NCBI RefSeq assembly: GCF_014842255.1
Contig: NZ_JACYVH010000001.1
Location: 275,264-339,263, forward strand
Direction: 5' to 3'
DNA length: 64,000 bases
Origin: Frigoribacterium sp. CFBP 13712
GTDB lineage: Bacteria; Actinomycetota; Actinomycetes; Actinomycetales; Microbacteriaceae
Both the position numbers and the translations under genes were made by a program. Below, piece by piece: positions 34,827 to 44,019 of the stretch; the first letter of the stretch is position 1, and every line of letters starts with the position of its first letter. Below the pieces are notes generated by a model. That model was given only the letters and a program-made list of their open reading frames with translations. It had not been told where the DNA came from and made no database searches.

Positions 34827-35604
34827 AGCGGCCGGTCTCCTTCTGGTCGTTCTTGGCGGGGTTCCAGCGCTCGACGGGTGCCTGCTCGTCTCGGAGGCGC
34901 TCGAGGAGTCCGGTGATCGCCGCCATGACGAGGGCGGTCGCCTCGGTCATGGAGGCCTGGTCGAGGGGCCGGTCGCGGTAGGCCGAGAGATCGATGGGAT
35001 CGCCGACGATCACGCGGATCCGCTTCCGGGGGAACGGACGGAGCTTCGACGAGTAACGCCCCATGAGCTCCTGACTGCCCCAATGGGCGACGGGCACGAG
35101 AGGCACACCGGCGGCGAGGGCCAACCGGACGGCCCCGCTCTTGCCCTTCATGGGCCAGAGGTCGGGATCGCGGGTGAGCGTGCCCTCGGGGTAGACGATG
35201 ACCCCGCCGCCCACCGAGGTGAGCCGACGCGCCGCGGCCAGCGGATCGCTGTCGTGGGTGCGACCGGCGCGCTCGACGGGGATGTGCCCCATCGCGTGCA
35301 TCAGCCGGCCGAAGACGGGCACGCGGAAGAGCGACGCCTTCGCCATGAACCTCGGCAGACGCCCGAGCCCGTACATCACGCGCCCGACCACGACGGGATC
35401 GATGTTGGTGATGTGATTGGGCGTCAGCACGAACGAGCCGGAGGCGGGCAGCTTCTGCCCGTCGACGACCTCGATCTTCGCCATCAGATCGAACAACGGC
35501 GCCGCAGGGATGGCCAGGGCCCGGAAGATCGCGCCCTTGTCCATGCGGCGCCCACGCGTCGCGACCGGGACGACGGGGGCGTCCGGGTCACCGGGGGGTG
35601 CCAC
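34819..35604 (-). CDS. 1-acyl-sn-glycerol-3-phosphate acyltransferase (PlsC-like)
   Basis: This enzyme adds the second acyl chain to make phosphatidic acid, the product chain from GpsA next door. The 261-residue protein has acyltransferase motif I as N-H-I-T-N-I-D (the H-x4-D pair), motif II G-H-I-P-V-E-R, motif III V-Y-P-E-G-T-L-T-R and motif IV V-P-L-V-P-V-A. The GTG at 35604 lies seven bases after the murA stop; an internal ATG at 35544 is a possible alternative. Confidence 0.9.
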   Translation of the reverse strand: MAPPGDPDAPVVPVATRGRRMDKGAIFRALAIPAAPLFDLMAKIEVVDGQKLPASGSFVLTPNHITNIDPVVVGRVMYGLGRLPRFMAKASLFRVPVFGRLMHAMGHIPVERAGRTHDSDPLAAARRLTSVGGGVIVYPEGTLTRDPDLWPMKGKSGAVRLALAAGVPLVPVAHWGSQELMGRYSSKLRPFPRKRIRVIVGDPIDLSAYRDRPLDQASMTEATALVMAAITGLLERLRDEQAPVERWNPAKNDQKETGRFE

Positions 35605-35611
35605 GCTCCGA

Positions 35612-36979
35612 TCAGCCCTTGAAGTCGAAGTCGGCGCCCAGCTTGCGGAGCTTCGCGATGAAGTGCTCGTACCCGCGGCTGATGATGCCGACGTTGCTGA
35701 TCTTCGACTCGCCCTCGGCCGTCAGGGCCGCGATGAGGTGGCTGAAGCCGCCGCGCAGGTCGGGGACGCGGATGTCGGCGCCGTGCAGCGCGGTCGGGCC
35801 GTTGATGACCGCCGCCTGCTCGAACTCGCGACGCGCCACGCGACGGTCGTGACCGGGCAGACCCTCTTTGTGCACCGTGATGTCGGCACCCATGTCGTTG
35901 AGGGCCTCGGTGAACTGGAAGCGGTTCTCGTAGACGGTCTCGTGGACGATCGAAGTGCCCTGCGCCTGCGTGAGGGCCACGATCAGCGGCTGCTGCCAGT
36001 CGGTCATGAAGCCGGGGTGCACGTCGGTCTCGACGACGACGGGCTTGAGCTCGCCGCCCGGGTGGAAGAACCGGATGCCGTCTTCGTGCACGTCGAAGTC
36101 GCCGCCGACCTTGCGGAAGACGTTGAGGAACGTCATCAGGTCTTTCTGGTCGGCGCCCTCGACGAAGATGTCGCCCTTGGTGGCGAGAGCGGCCGCGGCC
36201 CAGCTCGCGGCCTCGTTGCGGTCGTTGATGGCCCGGTGCGTGTAGCCGCGGAGCTTCTCGACGCCCTCGATGAAGATGACGCGGTTCGGCTCGACCGAGA
36301 CGATGGCGCCCATCTTCTGGAGGATCGCGATGAGATCCATGATCTCGGGTTCGATGGCCGCGTTGCGCAGCTCGGTGACACCCGTGGCGAGCACGGCGGT
36401 CAGCAGCACCTGCTCGGTGGCGCCGACGCTCGGGTAGGGCAGCTCGATGTTGGCGCCCGCGAGACCGTTCGGGGCGGTCAGGTGGATGCCGTTGTACGAC
36501 TTGTCGACGACGGCTCCGAACGCACGGAGGGCGTCGAGGTGGAAGTCGATGGGGCGGTCGCCGATGCGGCAGCCGCCGAGGTCGGGGATGAACGCCTCGC
36601 CGAGGCGGTGCAGCAGCGGGCCGCAGAAAAGGATCGGGATGCGGCTGGAGCCGGCGTGCGCGTCGATCTCGGCGAAGTGGGCCGACTCGACGTTCGACGG
36701 GTCGAGGATCATCTCGCCGCGGGCCGGGTCGGTGATGCGGACGCCGTGCACCGACAGCAGACCGCGGACGACGTTGACGTCGCTGATGTCGGGCACGTCG
36801 CGCAGGATGCTCGGGGTGTCGCCCAGCAGCGACGCGACCATCGCCTTGGTGGCGAGGTTCTTGGCGCCGCGCACCTCGATGCGACCGATCAGCGGCTTGC
36901 CGCCGCGGATCACGATCTCGTCGGACTTGAGCCCCACACGGGCCCCTGCTGCTGCTGCGTCTTGGATGAGCGAGTTCAC
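35612..36979 (-). CDS. murA: UDP-N-acetylglucosamine 1-carboxyvinyltransferase (MurA)
   Basis: MurA transfers enolpyruvate to UDP-GlcNAc, the first committed step of peptidoglycan synthesis and the fosfomycin target. The 455-residue protein keeps the fosfomycin-reactive Cys in D-L-G-G-C-R-I-G-D-R-P and the catalytic Lys-Asn in R-G-A-K-N. The Arg of D-L-R-G-G-F near the C-terminus is also present. It is about 35 residues longer than E. coli MurA, mostly at the N-terminus. The GTG at 36979 directly abuts the leuD TAA with no gap, so the leu genes and murA are probably one transcript. Confidence 0.92.
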   Translation of the reverse strand: MNSLIQDAAAAGARVGLKSDEIVIRGGKPLIGRIEVRGAKNLATKAMVASLLGDTPSILRDVPDISDVNVVRGLLSVHGVRITDPARGEMILDPSNVESAHFAEIDAHAGSSRIPILFCGPLLHRLGEAFIPDLGGCRIGDRPIDFHLDALRAFGAVVDKSYNGIHLTAPNGLAGANIELPYPSVGATEQVLLTAVLATGVTELRNAAIEPEIMDLIAILQKMGAIVSVEPNRVIFIEGVEKLRGYTHRAINDRNEAASWAAAALATKGDIFVEGADQKDLMTFLNVFRKVGGDFDVHEDGIRFFHPGGELKPVVVETDVHPGFMTDWQQPLIVALTQAQGTSIVHETVYENRFQFTEALNDMGADITVHKEGLPGHDRRVARREFEQAAVINGPTALHGADIRVPDLRGGFSHLIAALTAEGESKISNVGIISRGYEHFIAKLRKLGADFDFKG

Positions 36980-37576
36980 TTACTTCACCGGCAATGTCTT
37001 CGGGCGCCATGCGGCGCGGCGGGTTTCGAATTCTGTGATGGCCGCTTCGTCGCGGAGGGTCAGGCCGATGTCGTCGAGGCCTTCGAGGAGTCGCCACTTA
37101 GTGTAAGCATCGACTTCGAACGGGACCGACAGGTCGCCGATCGTGGCGCGTTGCGACTCGAGGTCGACGGTGATCTCGACACCGGGGGCGGCCTCGACGG
37201 CGGCCCACAGGCGCTCGATGTCGTCTTCGGCGACCATGGCGGCGAGGAGACCCTGCTTGCCCGAGTTGCCGCGGAAGATGTCACCGAACCGGGCGCTCAA
37301 GACGACGTCGAAGCCGAAGTCGCGGAGTGCCCAGACGGCGTGCTCGCGGCTCGACCCCGTGCCGAAGTCCGGCCCGGCGATCAGGACGCGGGCGCCCTGG
37401 TACTCGGGTCGGTTGAGGACGAAGTCCGGGTCCTGGCGGGCGGAGAAGAACAGGGCGTCTTCGAAACCCGTCTTCGTGACCCGCTTGAGGAACTCGGCCG
37501 GGATGATCTGGTCGGTGTCGACGTTCGACCGCTTCAGCGGCGCCGCCACCCCGGTGACGGTGGTGAACTTCTCCAT
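36980..37576 (-). CDS. leuD: 3-isopropylmalate dehydratase small subunit
   Basis: LeuD is the swivelling small subunit that completes the isopropylmalate isomerase active site of leucine synthesis. The 198-residue protein contains [10 protein letters not shown] near residue 20 and [13 protein letters not shown] near residue 70, the substrate loop. Its ATG overlaps the leuC stop as TGATG, ensuring coupled synthesis of both subunits. Confidence 0.96.
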   Translation of the reverse strand: MEKFTTVTGVAAPLKRSNVDTDQIIPAEFLKRVTKTGFEDALFFSARQDPDFVLNRPEYQGARVLIAGPDFGTGSSREHAVWALRDFGFDVVLSARFGDIFRGNSGKQGLLAAMVAEDDIERLWAAVEAAPGVEITVDLESQRATIGDLSVPFEVDAYTKWRLLEGLDDIGLTLRDEAAITEFETRRAAWRPKTLPVK

Positions 37577-39045
37577 CAGAGCGCGCCTCCTGAGGGGGTG
37601 CCGGTCAGGCGCTCGGCGAGGGCGTCGCCGATCGGGGTGTCGGAGGTGAGATCCCAGGGGGACGACAGCGTGCCGCGGACGGCGGTCGCCGCCGCGACGA
37701 GGGGCGAGACGAGGTGGGTGCGACCGCCCTTGCCCTGACGGCCCTCGAAGTTGCGGTTCGAGGTCGACGCGCAGCGTTCGCCCGGTGCGAGCTGGTCGGG
37801 GTTCATGCCGAGGCACATCGAGCAGCCGGCGAAGCGCCATTCGGCGCCGAAGTCGGTGAACACCTTGTCGAGACCCTCGGCCTCGGCCTCGAGGCGCACC
37901 CGTGCGGAGCCGGGCACGACCATCACGCGGACGCCCTCGGCCTTCGTGCGACCCCGGATGATCGACGCGAAGGCGCGGAGGTCTTCGATCCGGCTGTTCG
38001 TGCACGAGCCCATGAAGACGGCGTCGACCGCGATGTCTTTCATGGCCGTGCCGGCCTCGAGCGCCATGTACTCGAGGGCACGCGACGCGGCGGCGCGCTC
38101 GTTCGGGTCGACGATCGCCTCGGGGTCGGGCACGGACTCGCTGAGCGAGACGCCCTGACCCGGGTTCGTGCCCCAGGTGACGAACGGCTCGAGCTCGTCG
38201 GCGTCGAGGAAGATCTCGGCGTCGAACACGGCGTCGTCGTCGGTCGGCAGGGTCTGCCAGTAGGCGACCGCGTCGTCCCAGTCGGAGCCCTCGGGGGCGT
38301 GCTGACGACCGCGGAGGTAGTCGTAGGTGGTCTCGTCTGGGGCGACCATGCCGGCCCGGGCACCGGCCTCGATCGACATGTTGCAGATCGTCATGCGCCC
38401 CTCCATCGAGAGGGAGCGGATCGCGCTGCCGCGGTACTCGAGCACGTAGCCCTGCCCGCCGCCGGTGCCGATCTGGGCGATGACGGCCAGGATGATGTCC
38501 TTCGCGGTGACACCGGGCCGGAGGGTGCCCTCGACCGTGACCGCCATCGTCTTGAACGGCTTGAGAGGCAGGGTCTGCGTCGCCATCACGTGCTCGACCT
38601 CGCTGGTGCCGATGCCGAACGCCATGGCCCCGAAGGCCCCGTGGGTCGAAGTGTGCGAGTCGCCGCAGACCACGGTGATGCCGGGCATCGTGAGCCCCAG
38701 CTGCGGGCCGACGACGTGGACGATGCCCTGCTCGGCGTCGCCGAGGGGGTGCAGGCGCACGCCGAACTCGGCCGTGTTGCGACGAAGGGTCTCGATCTGC
38801 GTGCGGCTGGTCAGATCGGCGATCGGCCGGTCGATCGCCAGCGTGGGCGTGTTGTGGTCTTCGGTCGCGATCGTCAGATCGGTGCGACGCAGCGGCCGCC
38901 CGGCCTGACGGAGGCCGTCGAAGGCCTGCGGGCTCGTGACCTCGTGGACGAGGTGGAGATCGATGTAGAGAAGGTCGGGGGCGCCGTCTTCGCCCTTGAC
39001 GACCACATGGTCGTCCCATACTTTCTCGGCCAGCGTTCTACCCAC
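37576..39045 (-). CDS. leuC: 3-isopropylmalate dehydratase large subunit
   Basis: LeuC carries the [4Fe-4S] cluster of isopropylmalate isomerase. The 489-residue protein has [11 protein letters not shown] near residue 130, and the three cluster cysteines in F-M-G-S-C-T-N-S-R and [11 protein letters not shown]. Start is the GTG at 39045 ([11 protein letters not shown]). It is divergent from the beta-propeller genes across a 210-base region that must hold its promoter. I could not identify a leader peptide or T-box there. Confidence 0.96.
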   Translation of the reverse strand: MGRTLAEKVWDDHVVVKGEDGAPDLLYIDLHLVHEVTSPQAFDGLRQAGRPLRRTDLTIATEDHNTPTLAIDRPIADLTSRTQIETLRRNTAEFGVRLHPLGDAEQGIVHVVGPQLGLTMPGITVVCGDSHTSTHGAFGAMAFGIGTSEVEHVMATQTLPLKPFKTMAVTVEGTLRPGVTAKDIILAVIAQIGTGGGQGYVLEYRGSAIRSLSMEGRMTICNMSIEAGARAGMVAPDETTYDYLRGRQHAPEGSDWDDAVAYWQTLPTDDDAVFDAEIFLDADELEPFVTWGTNPGQGVSLSESVPDPEAIVDPNERAAASRALEYMALEAGTAMKDIAVDAVFMGSCTNSRIEDLRAFASIIRGRTKAEGVRVMVVPGSARVRLEAEAEGLDKVFTDFGAEWRFAGCSMCLGMNPDQLAPGERCASTSNRNFEGRQGKGGRTHLVSPLVAAATAVRGTLSSPWDLTSDTPIGDALAERLTGTPSGGAL

Positions 39046-39255
39046 GGGCCCGCCTCTCTCGATGTCTGCTGCTCGGATGATCGTCGAAGTCTACGCCAGG
39101 GTCGTGCGCGAGTCCTCGGTCGAGGGGGCAACGCGCGGGGCCGGTCCGCCCATTCCCGCCGACCGGGCGAGCACCGACGCGGACGGCTCCGAATACCATG
39201 ACGGCAGTCGTCGGACGCACCGGCGGCGCCGCTCGACGAGGAGGTCGATCCGCCC

Positions 39256-40743
39256 GTGCCCGACCCCCTGCCCGGCCCCGCGCGAGACCCGTGGCGACGA
39301 CTGCGCGCCGTCCGCGGTCGACGTGCGCCGCGCCTCCTCGGGGGCTACCTGGCGCTGCTCGTGGCGACGGCGATCGTGCTGGTCGCGGGGTGGGCGGCCG
39401 ACCCCGACTACGGCACGGAGCCGCCGTGGCGCGGACTCGTCGTCGACGACCTCCGCTCGGCCCCCGGCGAGACCCTCTGGTCGCTCGACCTCGCGGCGCT
39501 GCTGGCCCCCGAGGCGCCCGCGCACTGCGTGCATCTCTGGCCGTCGGCCGCCGAGTCCGGTCTGGTCGCCGTCACCACCTCGATCGACCTCGACCTCGAG
39601 GCCGACGTGGACCTCCGCGCCGACGACCTCGCGCAGGCCGCCGAGTGCCGCACCGCGGCGTTCGCCCACGACACGAGCCGCGTCGCCCTCGTCGACGTCC
39701 GCACCGGAGCCGCGGTCTGGGTGCACGACCTCGTCGACGACGTCCCCGACGCCGACCCCACGAGCATCCCGTCGGCCCAGGTGGTGCCGGCGGCGGGCCG
39801 CGTGCTCGTGCAGACGCAGTCCGAGCGCGGGCTCGTGCAGGCGGCGCTTGCCCTCGACGACGGACGGCATCTCGAGACGGCCCGCGAGCGCCGCGACCTG
39901 CCGAGCATCAGCGTGGCCACGCTCGGTCGCCTCCAGCTGCGCTCGGCGGCGGCCGCGGTCGGCGACCCCGACGCGTACGCCCTCGTCGACGCCGCCGCGC
40001 TGACCGTGCCGGTCTGGCGCGGATCCGCGGATCGGGGCGCCGCTCCCCTGCTGGTGCCCGGCGCCCTCATCGTGCGCATCGAGGGGCGCACGGTCAGGAT
40101 CGACGGGCGCACCGGCGAGATGACGCCGTACCGGTCGGACCCCGATCTGGTCGCGGTCGGCTCACCGGGGCCGGGCGACGACGACCTGTTCGCCGTGCGC
40201 TCCGGTCCCGGCGGCCGCGTCGTCTCGGCCCTCGACCCCGACGGCGCCGCCCGATGGGCGCGCCCCCTCGACGCCCGCTCGATCGCGTCGACGCCCGGCT
40301 GCCTGCTCGTGACGTCCGACGACGACACGACGACGTGCCTGCGGCCCGCAGACGGCACGACGCGCTGGTCCGTCGACGGTGCGGCCGCGACGGCGCGCGG
40401 AGTGCCCGGGCAGGTCTCCGACGACGTCTACGGCATCGCCCGCCGCGACGGTCGACCCCGACTCACGGCCCTCGACGGCCCCACCGGGCGGTCGGTGTTC
40501 GACGTCCCCGCGGGCGATCTCGAGACGGTCGTTGCGGCTTCGCGCACCGTCGTCTACCTGGCGAAGGGCGCGTCGCCGCAGAGCAGGGCCGTGGCCGCCC
40601 ACGACGCCGCCTCGGGACGCCCGCTCTGGACCCTCCGTTCGGCGGGCAGCGTCTCGTTCTGGGGCGGAGCGCTCGTCGAGGTCGACGGCGTGGGCGTGGC
40701 GCGACGACTCGGCGGCGGTCAGCGGATCGGGGCGACCTCGTGA
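39256..40743 (+). CDS. Membrane-anchored PQQ-like beta-propeller protein, copy 1
   Basis: A 495-residue protein with a short Arg-rich cytoplasmic N-terminus, one transmembrane helix at about residues 28-46, and an extracytoplasmic domain of repeated blades of the A-L-D...G-x-x-x-W type seen in PQQ-binding-like propellers. Four cysteines (91, 131, 349, 361) are matched in the next gene and probably form two disulfides. The start is GTG at 39256, with GAGGAGG ahead. I do not recognise a characterised homologue; an enzyme using PQQ is not implied. It overlaps its paralogue by GTGA. Confidence 0.8.
   Translation: MPDPLPGPARDPWRRLRAVRGRRAPRLLGGYLALLVATAIVLVAGWAADPDYGTEPPWRGLVVDDLRSAPGETLWSLDLAALLAPEAPAHCVHLWPSAAESGLVAVTTSIDLDLEADVDLRADDLAQAAECRTAAFAHDTSRVALVDVRTGAAVWVHDLVDDVPDADPTSIPSAQVVPAAGRVLVQTQSERGLVQAALALDDGRHLETARERRDLPSISVATLGRLQLRSAAAAVGDPDAYALVDAAALTVPVWRGSADRGAAPLLVPGALIVRIEGRTVRIDGRTGEMTPYRSDPDLVAVGSPGPGDDDLFAVRSGPGGRVVSALDPDGAARWARPLDARSIASTPGCLLVTSDDDTTTCLRPADGTTRWSVDGAAATARGVPGQVSDDVYGIARRDGRPRLTALDGPTGRSVFDVPAGDLETVVAASRTVVYLAKGASPQSRAVAAHDAASGRPLWTLRSAGSVSFWGGALVEVDGVGVARRLGGGQRIGATS
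39329..39340 (-). repeat. CGAGGAGGCGCG copy in beta-propeller gene 1
   Basis: Opposite to the coding strand, translated Arg-Leu-Leu-Gly at residues 26-29, at the junction between the basic tail and the membrane helix. The full 14-mer is intact. Confidence 0.8.
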
Positions 40744-42254
40744 CCCGGCCATCCGACCGACAGGCCGAGGAGGCGCGGGCCGGCACCCGACGGACCTCCC
40801 GTCGACGGGGCCGTCGCGTCCGTTCGGGCTGGCACCGCGCCTCCTCGGCCCGCCGCATCGCCACTGCCTACCTCGTCGGCGTGATCGTCACCGTCGTCGT
40901 GATCGTCGCGCTCGTGCCCGGGCAGCCGCGGTACGGGGCGGACCGGCCATGGCGCGGCGTCGCGGTCGACGACCTGCGGGAGGCGCCGACGGCCACCGGC
41001 TGGTCGGTCGACCTCGGTGCCGCGCTCGCGCCCGGGACGCCGGCGGAGTGCCTGCGGTTCCGGGACGAGCCGATCGACGATCGTCGGGTGCTGCTGCGCG
41101 CGGCCGGCGCGTGGACCTACGGCTTCGCCAACGACGGCGACTGCGGCGGGGCCACGGCGGGCGTGGGCACTCGACTGGCGTCGTTCGACACCGACCTCGG
41201 GCGCGTGCTGTGGGTCCACGACGTGGCCGACGACATCCTGGCGCTCGGGCTGCGGGGCCCGGTGGAGCTCGCGTCGGCCACGGTCGTCGACGACGCCCGC
41301 ATCGTCGTGGTGCGGGCCCGGGCGGACGGCCAGACGGTCCTCGTCACCCTCGACGCGACCACCGGTGAGCCGAGGCAGCAGACGGCCCCGGTGACGACGG
41401 TCGACTCGGAGCAGTTCCAGACGGCGGGCCGCACGGTGATGACCGGCGGGCAGACGGCGGAGGGCGCGACGTATGCATTCCAGCTGCGCGACGTCCGCGA
41501 TCTCGACCTCGTGCTCTGGGCCGGCCCCGGGAGTCTCGAGGGCCAGGCCCTCGCCCTGCCGGACCGCCTCGTGGTCGCCCGCCCGGGAGGCACGGTGCAG
41601 GTCGGTCTCGACGGTCGCGAGACCCCGTGGCGGGGGGATCTCGCCGCGCTCGGCGGCTACGTCGCCCGCCCGGACTCGATCGTGGGGCCCGTCCGCGGCG
41701 TCGACCGGGGCTTCGCCGCCGTCGACCTCGACGGACGGCCGCTGTGGACCTCCACCCCGGAGGCGTCGGGCTCGTACTCGACGTCGCGGACGTGCCTCAC
41801 CGTCACCGATCTGAGCGACGACCAGCTCAGCTGCGTCGACTGGACCACCGGGGAGGTGCGGTGGTCAAGACCGGCGGACGGGGCCTCGAGCGCCGACGGG
41901 CTGCCCGGTCAGACCGACGACACGGTGTACGCCACCGTCACCGCGCCCGGCGCCGGCCCGCAGTCGGTCGTCGCCCTCGACGGCGAGACCGGGGCCGCAC
42001 GCGCGACCATCGCCCTCCCCGACGGCGCCGTGCTCGTCGCCGCATCGCGCACCGTCGGGTACGCCCTCGCCTTCGGCAGCTCGGGCGGGCGCTCGACCCT
42101 CGTCGGGTTCGACCTCGCGACCGGCGAGACGCTGTGGTCGTTCGCGGGTCAGCTGCAGATCGGCACCTGGGCCGGGCGCTTCGTCGAGGTCGACGTGGAC
42201 GGGGTGGCCCGTCTGCTCGAGGGGACTACCCGGAACGTCGTCGCCACGCCGTGA
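40740..42254 (+). CDS. Membrane-anchored PQQ-like beta-propeller protein, copy 2
   Basis: A 504-residue paralogue of the preceding protein: Arg-rich cytoplasmic tail of about 40 residues, one membrane helix at about 41-60, and an extracytoplasmic propeller. Shared landmarks are P-W-R-G followed by V-V/A-V-D-D-L-R, an L-A-P-x-x-P-A-x-C segment, a second early Cys (104 and 135 here), W-V-H-D-V, and two late cysteines 13 apart. V-E-V-D-V-D-G-V-A-R near the end is also shared. Identity outside these is modest, so the duplication is old. The GTG at 40740 overlaps the stop of copy 1, so the pair is translationally coupled. Confidence 0.8.
   Translation: MTRPSDRQAEEARAGTRRTSRRRGRRVRSGWHRASSARRIATAYLVGVIVTVVVIVALVPGQPRYGADRPWRGVAVDDLREAPTATGWSVDLGAALAPGTPAECLRFRDEPIDDRRVLLRAAGAWTYGFANDGDCGGATAGVGTRLASFDTDLGRVLWVHDVADDILALGLRGPVELASATVVDDARIVVVRARADGQTVLVTLDATTGEPRQQTAPVTTVDSEQFQTAGRTVMTGGQTAEGATYAFQLRDVRDLDLVLWAGPGSLEGQALALPDRLVVARPGGTVQVGLDGRETPWRGDLAALGGYVARPDSIVGPVRGVDRGFAAVDLDGRPLWTSTPEASGSYSTSRTCLTVTDLSDDQLSCVDWTTGEVRWSRPADGASSADGLPGQTDDTVYATVTAPGAGPQSVVALDGETGAARATIALPDGAVLVAASRTVGYALAFGSSGGRSTLVGFDLATGETLWSFAGQLQIGTWAGRFVEVDVDGVARLLEGTTRNVVATP
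40766..40777 (+). repeat. CGAGGAGGCGCG copy in the N-terminal tail of beta-propeller gene 2
   Basis: Reads with the gene as Glu-Glu-Ala-Arg at residues 10-13. The full 14-mer is intact, and it lies 58 bases upstream of an inverted copy in the same tail. Confidence 0.8.
40836..40847 (-). repeat. Inverted CGAGGAGGCGCG copy in beta-propeller gene 2
   Basis: Translated Arg-Ala-Ser-Ser near residues 33-36, just before the membrane helix. With the copy at 40766 it brackets the basic cytoplasmic tail as a widely spaced inverted pair. Confidence 0.8.
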
Positions 42255-42316
42255 CGTGTCGAGCGGCCGGTGAGGCTGGGCCTCGACCTCGACCGGCGCC
42301 AAGTGCCGGGAGACGA

Positions 42317-42350
42317 CGAAACCCGCTCAGCCTGAGCTGAGCGGGTTTCG
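42317..42350 (-). terminator. Terminator hairpin after tRNA-Glu
   Basis: Arms 42317-42330 and 42337-42350 are exact 14-base reverse complements with a six-base loop. It starts four bases past the tRNA 3' end on the minus strand and lies 62 bases beyond the stop of the plus-strand propeller gene, so it can serve both. Confidence 0.8.
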
Positions 42351-42353
42351 TGG

Positions 42354-42429
42354 TGGTGACCCCAACGGGATTCGAACCCGTGTTACCGCCGTGAGAGGGC
42401 GACGTACTAGGCCGCTATACGATGGGGCC
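42354..42429 (-). tRNA. tRNA-Glu (CTC anticodon)
   Basis: On the minus strand the sequence starts GGCCCCATCG and ends in the T-arm GGTTCGAATCCC. The acceptor strands GGCCCCA and TGGGGTC pair along all seven positions, with one G-T pair, and the 3' CCA is encoded. The anticodon loop reads CCCTCTCAC with anticodon CTC, for GAG codons. The gene is 76 bases with CCA; without it, it ends at 42357. Confidence 0.96.
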
Positions 42430-42446
42430 GTATTTGCAACTCGTCG

Positions 42447-42476
42447 AGTATGCCACAGCTGTCGAGCGCCGCACAA
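42447..42476 (-). promoter_or_regulatory. Possible promoter of tRNA-Glu
   Basis: On the minus strand TTGTGC (42471-42476) and CATACT (42447-42452) are separated by 18 bases. The latter is 17 bases ahead of the tRNA 5' end. This is a plausible sigma-70-like pair, but matches are imperfect. Confidence 0.35.
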
Positions 42477-42666
42477 ATCGGCCCGGTTGCGCGGTTCGGA
42501 GCCGAGTCGCAGGCTCTGCCGTACTGCGCCAGAGCAGCGGGAGTTCTCCTTCTGCAGCAGCCGGTGTATCGTGCACAGCACTGAGGTAAAAGGCGTCGCG
42601 CTCTGCGGCGCACCCGCACGCGGCATCGAACGAGTCGCCACTTCTTCCCAGAAGGAGTGCGCCCCC

Positions 42667-44019
42667 GTGTCCCCCAGTCCCTCTCCCACCCGCGGTCGGC
42701 TGCCTGCCGGCGACGCGCCTCCCCGGCTCTCCGACTCGTGGATCGCCCTGGCCGGGCTCTCCGCGGTGTTCCTCTTCGAGATGCTCGACACCTCGGTGCT
42801 GAACGTCGCCCTGCCGACGATCGGCCGTGAGCTGGGCTCGTCGACGACGGGGCTGCAGTGGGTGTCCGGCGCCTACGCGGTCGCCTTCGGCGGGCTCATG
42901 CTCCTCTTCGGCGCCGTCGCCGACCGGGTGGGGCGCCGCCGTATCATGCTCGCGGGCCTCGCGCTGCTGGCCGTGGCGAGCCTCGCCACCGTGGCGGTCA
43001 CGACCACCGAGCAGCTGATCGCCGTCCGGGTGCTGACGGGCATCGCCGCGGCGATGACCACCCCCGGGTCGATGGCGCTGGCGTTCCGGCTGTTCGACGA
43101 CGAGGGCCTCCGCGTCCGGGCTCTCACGGTGATCTCGACCGCGGGGCTGGTGGGCCTCGCCGTCGGCCCGACCGTCGGCGGGTTCGTGCTCGCCGTCGCC
43201 CCATGGCAGGTGCTGCTGCTGGCCGACGTGCCGATCGCCGCGCTCGCGTTCATCGGCATCCTCGTCGGCGTCGCTCGCGACGACGCGGCGGGGTTGCGGC
43301 GTGGCCCGGTGGTGGATCTGCACCTGCTCGCCCGCCCCCTGGTGTCGAGCGGCCTGGCGTTCAAGGCCGCGTCGGGCCTCGCCGTCGCCGGACTGTCGTA
43401 CCTCGTCACGCTGCAGCTGCAGTTCGCCTGGGGCTGGCCGCCGGCCCTCGCTGCCGTCGGCACGCTGCCGCAGGTCGTCGTGCTCCTGGCCGGGGGCCGC
43501 CTCGTCGGGCCCTTCGTGCAGCGGGTCGGCCTGAGCCGGGCCGCCGGGGTCAGCGCCGCCGCTGTCGTCTCGGGCCTCGCGGTCTTCGGCGCCCTGAGTC
43601 GTCAGGGGTACGTCTGGGTGCTCGTCGCGCTCGTGCTCGTCGCCGTCGGCATGCGCGTCGTCGGCGTCGTGGCCGGAGTCTCCGTGCTCACGGGCCTCCC
43701 GGCCGACCGCACCTCGGTCGGCGCGGCCCTCGTCGACACCTCGAGCGAGCTCGCCGGAGGAGCCGCCGTCGCCGCCGCGGGCACGATCGTCGCCGCGTTC
43801 GTCACCGGCAGCATCACGACCGCCCCGTGGACGGCCTCGCGGCTCGCGTCCTTCGAGAACGCCCTCACCGTCGCCGGGCTCGGTCTCGCCGCGGTCGCCG
43901 CCGTGCTCGTCGCGATCGGGATGGTCCGGGCCCGGGCCGCCGACCCCGCCCTCGGCACCACTGCACCCACCCCCTCGTCCGCTCTCACCCCCACCGCCCA
44001 GGAGTCCTCTCGTGTCTGA
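42667..44019 (+). CDS. MFS multidrug-type efflux transporter
   Basis: A 450-residue polytopic protein of the drug:H+ antiporter group. The first helix has D-T-S-V-L-N-V-A-L-P-T-I, the DHA2-like signature. Motif A is G-A-V-A-D-R-V-G-R-R-R between helices 2 and 3, and motif C is G-P-T-V-G-G-F near helix 5. The GTG at 42667 follows AGAAGGAG by about ten bases. Its substrate is unknown. The downstream hydrolase overlaps it by eight bases, so the exported compound may relate to an ester that the hydrolase handles. I see no adjacent TetR or MarR regulator. Confidence 0.85.
   Translation: MSPSPSPTRGRLPAGDAPPRLSDSWIALAGLSAVFLFEMLDTSVLNVALPTIGRELGSSTTGLQWVSGAYAVAFGGLMLLFGAVADRVGRRRIMLAGLALLAVASLATVAVTTTEQLIAVRVLTGIAAAMTTPGSMALAFRLFDDEGLRVRALTVISTAGLVGLAVGPTVGGFVLAVAPWQVLLLADVPIAALAFIGILVGVARDDAAGLRRGPVVDLHLLARPLVSSGLAFKAASGLAVAGLSYLVTLQLQFAWGWPPALAAVGTLPQVVVLLAGGRLVGPFVQRVGLSRAAGVSAAAVVSGLAVFGALSRQGYVWVLVALVLVAVGMRVVGVVAGVSVLTGLPADRTSVGAALVDTSSELAGGAAVAAAGTIVAAFVTGSITTAPWTASRLASFENALTVAGLGLAAVAAVLVAIGMVRARAADPALGTTAPTPSSALTPTAQESSRV

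Noticed and set aside
39198-40739. Possibility that propeller protein 2 starts 500 codons earlier, overlapping copy 1 in another frame
   Set aside because: The region before 40740 translates to low-complexity Arg/Ala/Pro sequence, while the GTG at 40740 overlaps the previous stop and gives a proper membrane anchor.
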